Numbered from the stretch's first letter, positions 36,201 through 47,942 are shown. The stretch is 64,000 nucleotides of DNA from Malurus cyaneus samueli (GCA_009741485.1 CM019214.1:29354746-29418745); one strand, 5' to 3'. The notes: generated by a model from the sequence alone, not told the origin. Program-made: numbers and translations.

Positions 36201-39200
36201 ACCTAATGGCAGCCATCCAATGCTGCAAGAAGGTTATTGCAAAGGTGGAGCCAGTCCACAGGGGTGTGTGATGAGAGGATTGGAGACAACACGCACAGGC
36301 TGAAATGGGAAAGTTTCCAGCTGGATATGAGGAAGAACTTGAAATGCTCAGCCTGTCTAACAGACTGCTCAGAGAGGGTGTGCTGACTTGATCCTTAGTG
36401 TTTTCAGGATCAGACAGGAGAAAAGCCCTGAGCAGTGTAAAGTATGACCTCACAGCTTTGAGCAGGGATTGGATGGGAGACAATCTGAGGTGCCTTCCAG
36501 CTTGAATTACCATATGGTTCCCATAAGAGACAGGAAAAAAAAGAAAAAAAAAACGTAAGAAAATGCCAGTGTTGGGTACAGACTAACGTGGGTCATTTGG
36601 CTTGCCAGACTGGGCAGAAAACGAATGGAAGCTCATCTTCAGAAGATGTCAAAAGGTACCAAACTCCTGTGATGGAAAAGCTGATTAAAAGAGCAGGTAG
36701 AAGTGAAGACTGTCTTCCTTTAAGATGAGATTTCTAAGAAGAAATACAGCTGATGCTGAGAGCAGAATGAGAAAGGGCAACAGCCAGCAATTCATGGGTG
36801 TTTCTGTCTTCCAGCATTTGGTTACACTGGAGATTCCTGTCTGGCATGATGATGGTTGTCACCTAGCATTATCTGCCTCTCACTCAGTTGAGAGTGTCCT
36901 TACATTCAGTGAACTTCAGCACTTTGTGAATCATTAAAAGAAATCATGATTGTTACTGATGCACAGCTTAGCTGTGGTAAAGGCAGAGTGTTCTGATGTG
37001 GAAGGGAATAAAGGAGAGAGGCTGGTGTTAATCAAAAATCACCCATGTAATACTGTTGCAAGTGCTTTTGTTTGTTCCATGACCTTTTTGTTAATTTTTT
37101 GGATGTTTTGAACAGGTTGAAATGCAAGCTTAGGCTGAAAATTTTGATCTTTTATCATGTTGCTGCGTACATGTCGCTGTAAAGAGTGCGGTTTCATCAG
37201 CCCTACCTGGTCAGAGCCTACTTGTATTATAACATGTTAAAAAGACAGCAAAGTTGCAGACTTCAGACAAGATTCCTGTCCTTTATTGATGTAAACTTCA
37301 GAGAATTTATTAAAAATGAAGCAGAACATCAGTACATACTCTTAAAACAGGCAACCCCAATAATTTATGTTGGGCAGCTTCTGATGCCGGTTTTTAATGA
37401 ACCTTAAAAATAATGCTAGAGTGCCAGTTTCAAAGTGTGAAAAAATAAAAAGTGTCAAAGATGGGAGGAAGTCCTGTCCAAATGTGGTCTAGACAGCTTG
37501 AGATTAGCCCTGAACCTTGTATTAGAAAAACTGTTGAAGGAAAAAGCTGAAAGAAAATTGGAAGCTTGTAAGGTTGTTAATAACAGAGTACAGAACAGGT
37601 CTTTGAATATGGGAGGAGATTGTAAATTTTGAGTCGATTAAGGAAACAGTGGCTGTGCTTCAGCATTTTTAAACCTTTTTAATGTCATGCATTCTGATTT
37701 TAAATACCATGTTGGTTTTGTAATACCAACAGATTGTATGTTAAAGGGTTATGAAGTTTCTACTGCTGAATCGTTTTTGTGGCATTATGACTGACTGAAC
37801 AGCTTCTTCAAGTTAAATTGTACTTCTGTTTAACAATTCCTTCAATAACCCAGAAGAAAATTAAAAGATATGCTAAAGTACTAATCGTTAGAAAAGAAGT
37901 AAACAGTGAAGAGATTAATGTGGATTATTTGGCAAGCACGTCATGTCCAAGAATGTTATGTTTAAACTCCACATATCGTGAACAAAGAATTCAAGGTACA
38001 TTTATGAGAGGAAAGACTACGCTGAAATTGTAGGATCCTAAAAAGGATCCAGGGTGTCAAGGTGGACTGTAACCACATATATCTCCTACTAGCACATCTG
38101 AATTTGAATGTACAGGTAAAACTAATAATGGATTGGAAAATGGTGTTACATCCAGATACATTCAGTGGGCCCAGTAGTGCACATACTTGTTAGCATCATC
38201 ATTCCAAAGGATGTTGGAAAAATCAGGACTCAGAGAAAATACCCTTCCCTGAATTATTTTCTTCCTAAGGTAAAGATCTGTTACTATGAGACTTACAGAA
38301 CCTTTATTTTGGCTTAATAAAATGGAAGATTAAATGAGAAACTAATGGATTTGTGTCAGGCCACAAAAAAAGTACCATTTCAATAGGCTCATGAGTATCT
38401 GGGAGAAAAGTGACAAAAGATTTAATAACTAGAACTTGAAATCAGAGCAATTAAAATGAGTTACCTGCTTGATGATAGTAATGAACCCTGGGACATATCT
38501 TTATTGGAATGATTAAACTCTGTGGTAATAGTAAACTAGAAATAACTATGGTAATAGTAGGGCTACATGTAAACACACACATTAACGAATGAAGGGTGTT
38601 ATCCCAAGTGCCTCCAGAATACAGTTCTTCCTCAGAGGTGTAGCAGGATCCTAAAAAGGGAATTTTCAGCCCTATTTCTGCTCTTAAAATAGAAGTTCAA
38701 CGCGTTGGATGCTACCACTCTGGTAAAAAAAAAAATGGAAGAAAGGTGAACAGTCTTCATCCCCAGTGAGAAGTGGTTTTCAAATCAAATTGAAGTAAAG
38801 GACACCTGTTCTTTCATGCACATGTTTATTCTACTTTAAACAAAATAATGTTTGAGCTTGACCTTTTGTGCCTTAAAGAAATAAAGCCTGTGAAGGGAGC
38901 TTAGGTGCACAGCAGAAAATACTCTCTGCAAGCATTGATGTAGCTGTTACTTTACATCCAATTACTGAAAGTAGCACATGGTTAGACAGCTTTATTTATT
39001 ACAGAATCAATCTCTGCTTGGCTTTTATTACAGGTAAGAGATTAAAAACAGCTCTGTGAAATGGTGGGAGGAATTCCCAAGTGCAGTAGCAATGACGTCA
39101 TATGAGACTATTAAGCAAAGACTGAATTATTGATATCTAGTACTTGGCAATTCTGAAAGGTAGAGGAAGCTTTGAACTTGCTGTGGTCTCATAGCATAGC

Positions 39201-42200
39201 ACAAAGTCCTTTAAGCATCAAGGAACTTGTATGCAGTGTTTTTCTCCACTATGAATTTTTATTCACAGTTTTTAATAACAGATTTAGGAACTTTGCATTT
39301 CAATTATTTACCAGTGCCATGAATATTCATATGAAGGAGGTGTGGAGAGGAAGGTGCATCTCAAAGCAACCACTGTGTTTCTGTTCTCTTTGCACAGATC
39401 TTCAAGGGTTTTATTTAACACCTTTAGCAGATAAGTCTGCTAATATAAGATATGCATGCTGGATATAAGAATGCATGCTGTTAATCTATTAGTTCCGTGG
39501 TCTATTTTGCCTTCCCTGTGCTTTTCTCCTGTTAACCTCGCTGTTGCACAGCTGGTAGGAAAAACGGGCAGAGAGTCTGGCACTGAGCATCACTGTGGAG
39601 TCTCCTCTGATACTGCCTGCGTGGCCCCTCCACTGCTCCAGAGGCATGGACCAACTACCCATCCCCATGCTTGTTGATCAGCATCTAACTGAATTCAGGA
39701 ATTTGCATTTGCTTGCAATTCATTCTTAAATCTACTGCTTCAGTTTCCCATGTAGCTTTTTCCCTCCCCCCCATTTATATTGTTTGGTCTAGTCAAATAC
39801 TGCTAATGTTGCAGCTGAATTTATGTATAACCTGTGTATATGAATATAGATATGCCTAGATATACATATGTGTGTATCTATATATATTATTGAATGTGTT
39901 TTGTGTGTCTCTCAAGGAATTGGAGCCATGCAGTGAAAGCAGTTAGAAGACTGATAAATATGGCTGGTTTCAGATTTGAGAACAAAACTGTTGAATTAAC
40001 TCCTTAACACACTTTGTGCTAATTTTAGCTCCTGCATAGTAACAATTACTATTGCTGTGTGCATGTAACTGATAGTGTGTAATGCTTGTTGATCTAAAGC
40101 ACTAAATTTGCTGACTACACAGTCACTTGCAGCTGCTGCTGTACAACTGGCACTGGTGGCTGAGGTCCTCTCACTCTCCAGGGTGAAGGTGATGAGGCCA
40201 GAGAGCTCTTAGAGGAAATATGTCTTCATTTCTTCCCTCTTGTCGCTGATGTTTTCTGCTTCTTGCCCTCCTCCCCCTGGATTCAGTTGCTTTTTAGCTT
40301 GTTTTGCTTTTGCCAGTCATACTTCCTGTGCCTTGGACAGCATGCCCAAGGATGCCTGTTTTCCTTCCCATGTGCTTATTTTTGTCTTTATCTGGAAACT
40401 TCTCTCAGTTTTGTGTTTCCAAAGCGCAGCTGTGCTCAGTAGATTGCATCCTTGGAGGCAGTGTTGGGCTGTGCCGTGCAGTCATTGGTGTTACAAAGTA
40501 TTTGCTTGACGGGCATTCTGCTATTGGAGTGTTCTTGCATTTGGGGTTTGAACTAATACCGACTACACACAGATGAACACACTTTTGTACTTCGGCTACG
40601 CTCACCACTAACAATGCACTTCGTTGTCACTATTTCTGATTTCAGTAAAGAAAGAGAATAATCTCAGATTATTCAAGAAACATTTAACTTCAGGATGACA
40701 ATCTTTGTACATAGAGAGCCAGATCTGGTGGGCATTTTTTTTTTTTTGACATGTTTTATATATATCTAAGGTACAGGACTTTCTGTCTGGAAGGAAAAAG
40801 ACCAAAAGGTCTATTGTTGGTGGGCATTTTTTTTTTTTTATTTCAGAATGCATCATCATTTGGTCAACACAGGGACACTTCAGCCTTTCTTTATGTATCC
40901 CATCAGAGGTCTTTCTATGAAGCTGGTCTAGGCTGTTGTTCTGAAGTTGTAGTTTTGCAGGCACACAATCCATGGGGAATTTGGTTAGCATATTCCTGTT
41001 TTGGGGTTGTAGGGCTAACTGGAAGGTGAGCTTGTGCCACTGCATTGCCTGGCTCAGTGCAGACTGTAGATGCTAAATGTGGTCAAGCAGAAAGTCTGCT
41101 TGTGTTAGAGCACCAAGGGAATGTTCTCAGTTTTCTTCGAAATATTTAAATGTTTTGTTGGTAGACAACATAGAATTAACCTTGAGCATGAATTACTGTT
41201 TTGTTATCAAAAGTGTTTTATTGTTTTCTGTGTTATTTTGGAATGATACACAGGGGGAGACCTGTGTTCCAACAACAGTATAAAACTGATTTTCACTGCC
41301 TCTTAGAAGAAAGGCAAAGCCCCACTGTAAAATTTGAAACAGGAAAAGCCAGGGAAAAAAATGTTTTATATGAGGAAGCATTTTCTAGCTGTTTTTGAAA
41401 TGCAGAATTCTTCTAAGAAAGGAAAGGCTTAAATATTACTTGTGTTTTTGAGAAGAAATATTCCCCTCTAGCTGGATTCTCTCTACAAGCTGGCTGGCTG
41501 AGTATTGCTGTAGTACAGGAGGTAATCTTTTACATCTTCTTGCTTTCTAAAATGTCCAGGCAGTGAAGATCTTACTTTTGTGTGCAGTGTTTATTCTCTG
41601 GCTGGAGCATCCTGGACTTCAGGTAATGTAAACATACAGGCACAGCAATCTTGACTCTTTGTATCTCATGTGATAGAGTCAGACTTCTCAAATTTTAGAT
41701 TGACTTAAAGATTTAGTGTTATTTAGCATCTTCCAGATTACTCTAACTCCAAACTCATCATTGTAATACGGCGCAATTCTACTGCATAAAACAAATGAAC
41801 AAAACCTTCACAAAAACAGCAAACACAACAACAAAATGCCAAACAAACAAAAAAGCCAAACAAATTACAACCTCTAGTTAAATAAACACTTTCCTGGGTG
41901 TAACTGGTTGTTACAGTCTAACCAGTCATTTTTATTAGGTTAGTTACATAGAGGTAAGTGGTACAGCGAAACCTGTGAATTAGAGGACAGATTTCAAGTT
42001 CCCTTCTTTTGCAGTCATTGTTCTGTCAACTAAAGAAATCTGACTCAGCTGTCTAGTGCAAAAAGCCAATGCATTGGGATACAGATCATTTTAATACACT
42101 TTTCTACATCCTATACAAGAGAGATTGAAAATCTAATTGCCTGCTAGTATTTCAGAGTACTGATGTCCTTTTTGAGCTATCTAGTTATTTCTCAATAACC

Positions 42201-42220
42201 ACGATTTAGTAACATGCATC
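33241..42220. other. Intergenic interval between convergent TFDP1 and ATP4B
   Basis: About 9 kb between the inferred transcript ends. It contains a CR1 copy (36140-36525), a purine-rich plus strand (34560-35330), a repeated T-run motif (40726-40839), and an A/C-rich tract around 41800-41870. I examined the frames at 37186-38033, 39172-39677 and 40240-41045 and none resembles a known protein. Confidence 0.7.
36140..36525 (+). mobile_element. CR1 LINE fragment, about 0.4 kb
   Basis: Sense CR1 landmarks in order: ggtgaggagaggctgaggga, cagcgtggagaagaggcaac, gctggatatgaggaagaact, agggattggatgggagacaa, and gaggtgccttccagcttgaa. Degraded, no open frame. An A-rich tract follows. Confidence 0.8.
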
Positions 42221-42225
42221 AATTA

Positions 42226-42231
42226 TTTATT
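42226..42231 (-). promoter_or_regulatory. Candidate polyadenylation signal of ATP4B
   Basis: On the minus strand this reads AATAAA, 350 nt after the stop. Another AATAAA on this strand lies at 41936-41931. Either would leave a short 3' UTR; TFDP1 would end about 9 kb away on the other strand. Confidence 0.5.
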
Positions 42232-42580
42232 ATGGTTTGAAAAATTACTCAAAGTGATGTTTTGAGTCTGTACTTACGTTGTTTTTAGGCACAGCTACAC
42301 CCCTTGGGGGAAACTTGTTTTGTACAAATTTGTGCATGAAGGCAGCAGCATACTGTAGCCATGAAATGTTAAGCTATGTACATTGATATAATCCTTATCT
42401 TAACACTCTGAGAGTGGGATCTTGATGGATCTTAATCTTAGCTCTGTGGGTCATCTTGCAGTAGAAAATGTCTCTGCACTGTAATTTATATGGGAGCCAT
42501 AATGAGAAAATAAATATAGATGAATGTGGATTAGTTAAGTTTACTCTTCACATATTTTTCAGAAGTGTCTCTGTTGCTGC

Positions 42581-42742
42581 TCAGTCTTCTATTTTTAATT
42601 TAAATTCCACTTTTCCTTCATAGGGATCATGAACATTATCAAACGTAATTCCAGCTCCAATGATCTTGCACACTATTTTAAGTTCTACATTCCTTGTAAT
42701 GTTGAGAAATTTCACAGCTACCAAAGGATTGCTGTAGCTGGG
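42581..42742 (-). CDS. ATP4B: ATP4B exon 7: C-terminus and stop (residues 236-288)
   Basis: It encodes [40 protein letters not shown] and [13 protein letters not shown], then TGA (42583-42581). The immunoglobulin-like C-terminal fold and Cys260 are intact. The acceptor gcctcctag is preceded by a 24-nt T run on this strand. Confidence 0.96.
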   Translation of the reverse strand, partial: PSYSNPLVAVKFLNITRNVELKIVCKIIGAGITFDNVHDPYEGKVEFKLKIED

Positions 42743-45700
42743 CTAGGAGGCAAAAGAAAAAAAAAAAAAAAAAAAAAAAAGTACTTTTATTTTACACTAC
42801 CAGTTTTAAAATGAAGTCTTAAAAATAGCCTCTCCAGTTCTCATAGAATCGAAGAGATGATCCATGCTCAAAGAGTAAGAAGAAAAATACAGAAGCACCC
42901 ACCTGAGCCTTTTTCCCGTAGTAGGGGAAGTAGTGCAGGTTGAAGGTGCCGTTCACAGGGTAGTAGTCCACCTCCAGCGGGGGAGACTCGTCACCCTGTT
43001 GGTAAAACAAGAGAGGAAGGGGCTCTGTTGGCCAGGAAATCATTGGCCAGCCTGTTCAAGCGTTTTAGGGCGCTAAGTGTGTGTTACAGCTCGAGTTCAG
43101 CAGGGTGTTTAGCACTGGGCTTATTTTTCAAACAAAAGTGGGAATCTCCCGCTGTCACTATTGCCAAGAAAAGCAGGCAAGTGTGCTTTGATTGCAGTTG
43201 GGAGCTCAGTGAGTTGGACCTGCTGAGATGTGCAGAGAGCCTGGGGGAACTGCGCTGAGGCGTGAATGTCACTACGGGAGCTGAAAGCTAACAGCAAATG
43301 TTCTCTGCAGCATGAAAATACAACATTTCAGGTGATTTAAAATAAAGCATACTTTTTGGGTTTTCCCTTAGCGTGTGTGCTGGTGCAAGAAGTTGCACAG
43401 AACTGAGAATATTCAAAGTATTTGGGTTCTGATTTGCAGATCTGTAAGACTGTTTTTTTCTGGTCACAACTGCACTTTCTTGCTCTCAGAGATGCAGTGC
43501 TTGAAATGTGTGGAACTCAGACCTCATACTCTTACCACATATGAGCAGTTCACCCTTGGTGCAGTGCCATTGCCAGGGAAAAACTTGATAATCTGAAAAA
43601 GAGAACACACATTTGGTCATCTTGGAAATCGTTTTGAGTTAAAAATTGCGCAAGCCATTAATTGAGAACTGAGCTTCAAAGGATGCTTAATATGTTCTTG
43701 TGTAACACTCTCAAACAAATCGTCTTGTCTTACGTATTTGGGTGAAAAACTGTTGTGGCTGGATATTTAGGAAGCAGAACTCTGCCTTACCTGGGATGGG
43801 CACTGCAGATGGGCTCCAGCCTGGCCAGAGCAAGCAACACTGCACCTCCTCCAAGTCCAACTCATTTACCCACCCATACCACCTGCCCTTGCTGATGCCC
43901 AGGGCTCCCTTAGAACTGTTAATCATGTGTCAATAATTGTGTGAATCTCCATGCTATTTATCTTATCCTTCTTAGAAAGCCTTGGTTTTGACAGAAAAAT
44001 CCTTGGGCTGGTTGATCCTATGAAACAAGTGGGGTTGCATCCTGTAGCAGCAAAGGTGAAAGGAGGTGAAGCCCCCTGGTCATTGTCCACGTCTTCTCCC
44101 TGCTGGGGCTGCCACCCAGCCTTGCAGAAAAAGGCGTTTTTGGAAAAAGCCTGTTGCACCTGCCAGAATCAGGGACACAGCTCCCTTCTCACTTCGGGCT
44201 TGCACAGATTTTTGAAAAATGAATAAGGTGCAAGCCAAACCAAAAATGCAGTGATTTTGTCTATCAGAAACTGGAGGGCAATTTGAGCTCTTCATCTTCT
44301 ACCAAAACTGAATCAGAAGGCTCAAAGATTTACCCAAAAATAAATACAATGCCTTTGTCTATGTAGTGAAAAAAATTTAAAGCAATGAAAATTCCGTTTA
44401 TTCCTCTCCAAAAAATGTGTTGGTTGTTTTCATTAAGAAAAAAATACACCAGGTTTGGGTTTTGTTTTTATGGGTTCTTCTAGTTTTTCTTGCTGCCTGA
44501 AGAAGTAAGATATCACCTCTCTGAAACCACATCAGTGACTGTCACATCCTGATGCCTCAGCTGAAGGCACAGGGCTGTGGTATTGCAGTAGGAAACTCTT
44601 CTGGTGCTGGTTTGTGGGATGAGAGCCCTACAGAGGCATTAACTAAACTAAACTAAAGGAAAGCCAAAGCTATTGAGAGTCTGTTCAGAGATCCGTGTTA
44701 CTTTCTTTTCCTGTGTTACTTTCCTAGCGGTGGTGAAAAAGTCTCAGGATTTCCCTGGTGACTCCAGGGGAATGCCAGGGAAAAACACATAATTTCCCCA
44801 GTACAAAGCAGAGTTTAAAACCCACAACATCAAAGACCCAGCAGCTCCCCAGCAGAGAATCAAGCTACTCTTGAATTTCTCCTGCTCAGCACCTTGAACT
44901 TGTACTTACCCTGTTCATTTTTATAATAAAACAGGGTTTTCCGTCTGGAAATCCAAAAGTTGGATCTGTGATGCCAGAGCAGTTCTGAAGCATATCTGAG
45001 GTGAATTTGCAGGATAGTTTCGTTTTATTTGGGCCATCAAAGGTGTCCTGGATGAAGTATGTGTTATTGGTGCAGTTGATGTTCAGATGCTGAGCAGCTG
45101 GTGTATATGCTAGATGAGTGAAGAAGAAAGAAAAAAATCCCTTCTGAAGCTTTTCATGTGCAAATTATACATCCCAACATCAGGCTGGAGATTCTCTCAT
45201 GGGAGACTATTTCAAGTAAAGTTGGGATTAGATGGAGCAAGGAAATCTTAAACTGTTTAGGGGTTGGGTTCAATTTTGTTGTGTTTTTTTTTTTAGAATG
45301 TCGAAGCAAAGCAAAAGGAAAGACATCGAATTGGGTTAAGATTGGCAGTTTGTGTTGATAGCTCCATATAAAGTCAATTTCAAATAACAGTTTTTCTCTA
45401 TATGTGTGTGAGAATCATAAAGAATTACAGCATTAAGGTGCAATAGAAATACATAAATCTATAATATATATAAAAATATAAATATATATCAATGTTATAA
45501 GATACAAACAGGCAAACAGAGCACATAACCTACTTTGACAATTCCCTGATGACACCATGCAACAGCTTTACAAGATTTATTATGGCACTTTGATGTTTGT
45601 AGTCACAGGCAAATTAATCAGATTAATTTAGATGAGACTAGTTTTGAAGACCTTTTGTCCTCTCTCTTCCTTCATACTTTCTATTGGTCTGTTTTATTGA

Positions 45701-47779
45701 GGCTACATAGGATTAAATAAAGTAAAAGCCCTGAAGAAGAACCTGGATTTTAATAGATGTGTACATACGTTGGATTTATAGATTCATGAGGTGATTTGCT
45801 CATCCCTTTCAGAAGATGATTTTTCCACTCAAAATCTGCGATTTGAGAAGGACAAATGTAAAATGGAAGCAGTGGCTTAAGGTCCTCAGACCTAGCATGG
45901 GATGTAAGACAGCACCTTTTTTCAGTATTGTGCAAGAAACTTAATTTTTACCTGTCAGAAAAGTGTCAAGAATTGTCACTAAACCTTCCCAGGTTTTGTT
46001 GTCGGATACGTTGTAATAAATTTGTAGTCCTCTATCCCCATAAACATCGGGTCGTAAGGTTACACCTTCAAGAGGAAGAGAAGACAAAGCAGAGGAGAGA
46101 TGCCAGGCACGGATTTGTTTATTTAGATTGACAATAGCAATTATGCTGCATCAAGACTCATTGTAAGTGCAGGAGATCCTTCAGCCTTGTTTGGGGAGGA
46201 TTTAACCATGTACAGAAACCACCTCAGCTCTGAGTTGTTCAACCAAAACCCCAAAGCCTCTGCTGCTGCTGGATTGTTTTCTTTTCACATATATCCATGC
46301 TGTTATAAGAACAGCTTGTAAAATCATTCCAGCAGTTGCACCGGATTTCCCCAGGACATGTTTGCAATAACAGTCACATTGGGTTAAAGAAACATGAGGC
46401 AGCATGAGAAACAGTTTTTTGTAGAAGCCACACATAACATGTTACAGGAATTGTTTTGCCAGCAAAACACCAAATTTACTGAATACTGGGAGTGGAAACT
46501 TCAAAATACAAAAGCATCTGACAAAAGCTTCTAAAAAGTTTTTGTCCCCCTCCCATTGTGAAAACAAGGCATTGGGATGTGAAGCTTTAGCAGTGTGCAC
46601 TGATGATGTCTGATCATCTCTCCTGTCTCTTTTCATGTCCCACAGATCTTCATTCCTAATCCCATGTGTCTTTGTTTTATTTTGCTTTCTTGACCACTGG
46701 CACAGCAGATCCTGGTGGCAAGGTATTCCTGCTCTTTCAGGGACTTCCCATGGTACTGGCAAGCATAGGAGTACCCACCCGAGGCTGCTCACCCCATCAC
46801 CTCCACATCTTGCTGGGCACCCCAAAGCCCTCTGTGATGCTTTGGGGGTTGGGGCAGAACCCAGGGACTTCCCCAGGGACTGATCCCTGCCCATGGGGAC
46901 AGGAGGTGACCTGGTACAGGCAGGCATGATCGTCCCAACAGCATGATGGAATAAATGAATATACTATTTTTCCATATTATATATTCACAAATATATCAAC
47001 ATAGAAGTATATTCACATATCAATAAGTAAATAAATGTGCCAGATTTTTTTTTGAAGCCTGAAAGTAATTTTAGGCAGAGATTAAACTTTTCAAGGATTG
47101 TTTGGGCAGGATTGACCTGCTTTATTCCATGCTGGTCTCCCCTCAGCCCTGGGCTCTGCCAATGCCTGTCTGCCCAGCCCAGTCCTACGCAGCTGCTGCA
47201 GGATCCTACAGTACCTGGGGATTTCAGCTGGTCTTGGTAATCCGGCTCATAGGGGTTAATTGTCTGCATTAAAGAATAAATGGAGAGTGCAAACAGCCCC
47301 GACATCACCACGTAGAAAGCCAGATAGTAGAGGATGATCCACACTGTGGAAAAGAAGAAGGGCAGAATCTCATTTTCTGAACAGGGTAGTACATTGCTCT
47401 CTCTGCAGCCATGGCAAATTTTTCTCCTTCTGAAGTATTTGGTTCGAAACCACTTTGAAGTCATACGTTTGCAGGAACGACTTGGATCAATGTTTGATCT
47501 ACTTGATCCAGCTCATAGGGCCACCCAAAAAGTGATTTAGAAGCAAATACGAGAACTGCTGTCTTCAACACATCTACATTGCATCCCACTCATGAGCTGA
47601 ACATCCCCCACATGCAGTTTATAAGTATAGCAGAAGGAAGAGAAGAATCTTGCACATGACAACCTACCCCAGTTAATTAAGGACCTTCCCATGAAGAGCT
47701 TTGTTTCTGGGTTCCAGACAAAACGACGGAAATCTTCCATCCGTTGGCTGCAGGTCTTCTTTTCATTTAAAGTTGCCAT
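42581..47779 (-). CDS. ATP4B: ATP4B (gastric H+/K+-ATPase beta subunit), complete, seven coding exons
   Basis: The beta subunit of the parietal/oxynticopeptic-cell proton pump is a type II membrane glycoprotein needed for folding, K+ occlusion and apical delivery of the ATP4A alpha subunit. Minus-strand join: 47779-47668, 47343-47215, 46065-45952, 45109-44910, 43592-43536, 42995-42903, 42742-42581 (867 nt, 288 residues plus stop; human 291). All introns are GT-AG in phase. Domains: cytoplasmic tail 1-37, one membrane helix about 38-63 starting [13 protein letters not shown], then the ectodomain. Six Cys fit the three family disulfides: 131-152, 162-178, 201-260. N-glycosylation sequons fall at 99, 103, 130, 133, 146, 161, 193, 200, 219 and 249. 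Na,K-ATPase beta was considered, but the MxxLxEKKTC start and the TFDP1 neighbour point to ATP4B. It is convergent with TFDP1. Confidence 0.96.
42743..42902 (-). other. ATP4B intron 6 (160 nt) with homopolymer in its polypyrimidine tract
   Basis: The smallest ATP4B intron. On the minus strand it ends with 24 consecutive T, C, TTTT, then GCCTCCTAG. The T run is 42780-42757. Confidence 0.9.
42757..42780 (+). repeat. A24 homopolymer
   Basis: Twenty-four A in the plus strand, which is T24 in ATP4B sense orientation, lying 14 nt from the exon 7 acceptor. Confidence 0.95.
42903..42995 (-). CDS. ATP4B: ATP4B exon 6: ectodomain (residues 205-235)
   Basis: It encodes [20 protein letters not shown] then [11 protein letters not shown]. 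[21 protein letters not shown] is almost invariant in beta subunits and includes the alpha-contact region. The stretch between Cys201 and YYP is about three residues shorter than in human. Donor gtgggt. Confidence 0.96.
43536..43592 (-). CDS. ATP4B: ATP4B exon 5: ectodomain (residues 186-204)
   Basis: Its 19 codons read [19 protein letters not shown], phase 0 at both ends. It carries Cys201 (paired with Cys260) and sequons at N193 and N200. Acceptor tctttttcag, donor gtaaga. Confidence 0.95.
44910..45109 (-). CDS. ATP4B: ATP4B exon 4: ectodomain with two disulfides (residues 119-185)
   Basis: It encodes [20 protein letters not shown] through [16 protein letters not shown] to [11 protein letters not shown]. 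Four of the six ectodomain cysteines lie here (131, 152, 162, 178). Four sequons are visible (130, 133, 146, 161). Acceptor tcatctag, donor gtaagt. Confidence 0.96.
45952..46065 (-). CDS. ATP4B: ATP4B exon 3: ectodomain (residues 81-119)
   Basis: It encodes [20 protein letters not shown] then [18 protein letters not shown]. LRPDVYGxxGLxIxYNVSDN is diagnostic of ATP4B. Two glycosylation sequons (N99, N103) are present. Donor gtaaaa, phase 1 at both ends. Confidence 0.95.
47215..47343 (-). CDS. ATP4B: ATP4B exon 2: membrane helix (residues 38-81)
   Basis: It encodes [40 protein letters not shown] and KSPG. This is the single transmembrane helix followed by the family-conserved PDYQDQL juxtamembrane stretch. 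Acceptor cttttccacag, donor gtactg. Confidence 0.96.
47668..47779 (-). CDS. ATP4B: ATP4B exon 1: cytoplasmic tail (residues 1-38)
   Basis: It reads [20 protein letters not shown] then [17 protein letters not shown]. An upstream ATG in frame at 47833 exists, but the start at 47779 matches the family and lies just after the TATA-dictated leader. The donor is gtaggt, phase 1. Residue 20 is Phe (codon TTT), where mammals have the sorting Tyr. Confidence 0.95.
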
Positions 47780-47871
47780 TTTCTCAAAAAAAGTTCCCAA
47801 AAATGTGTCCTCCTTGGAAGCTAAGAAATTCAACTGGTGCCCAGACAGTCACCCAAGAAAAAGACTTTGGT

Positions 47872-47878
47872 TTTTATA
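47872..47878 (-). promoter_or_regulatory. ATP4B: ATP4B TATA box
   Basis: Reading the minus strand, GGTATAAAAACC lies about 95 bp before the ATG. A TATA box sets transcription start about 30 bp downstream, near 47845, which would leave a leader of roughly 65 nt without an intron. Inferred from position and consensus only. Confidence 0.75.
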
Positions 47879-47942
47879 CCTTCTTCTCTGCTGAAGGTCA
47901 CCAAGATTGCTTCCTGTGCCAGTGAAAGCCCCTGCTTGCCAC

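Larger units (their letters stand above)
42996..47667 (-). other. ATP4B introns 1-5
   Basis: Introns at 47344-47667, 46066-47214, 45110-45951, 43593-44909 and 42996-43535. They contain AT-repeat-like sequence near 45455-45490 and no recognised repeat family. The 161-residue minus frame at 46442-46927 lies inside intron 2 and shows no resemblance to a protein family. Confidence 0.85.

Noticed and set aside
37186..38033. AT-rich plus-strand frames (73 and 71 residues) that look somewhat protein-like
   Set aside because: No recognisable family, no splice context, no codon bias that I can demonstrate.
46442..46927. 161-residue minus-strand frame
   Set aside because: It lies wholly in ATP4B intron 2, has no family resemblance, and would break the ATP4B reading phase.
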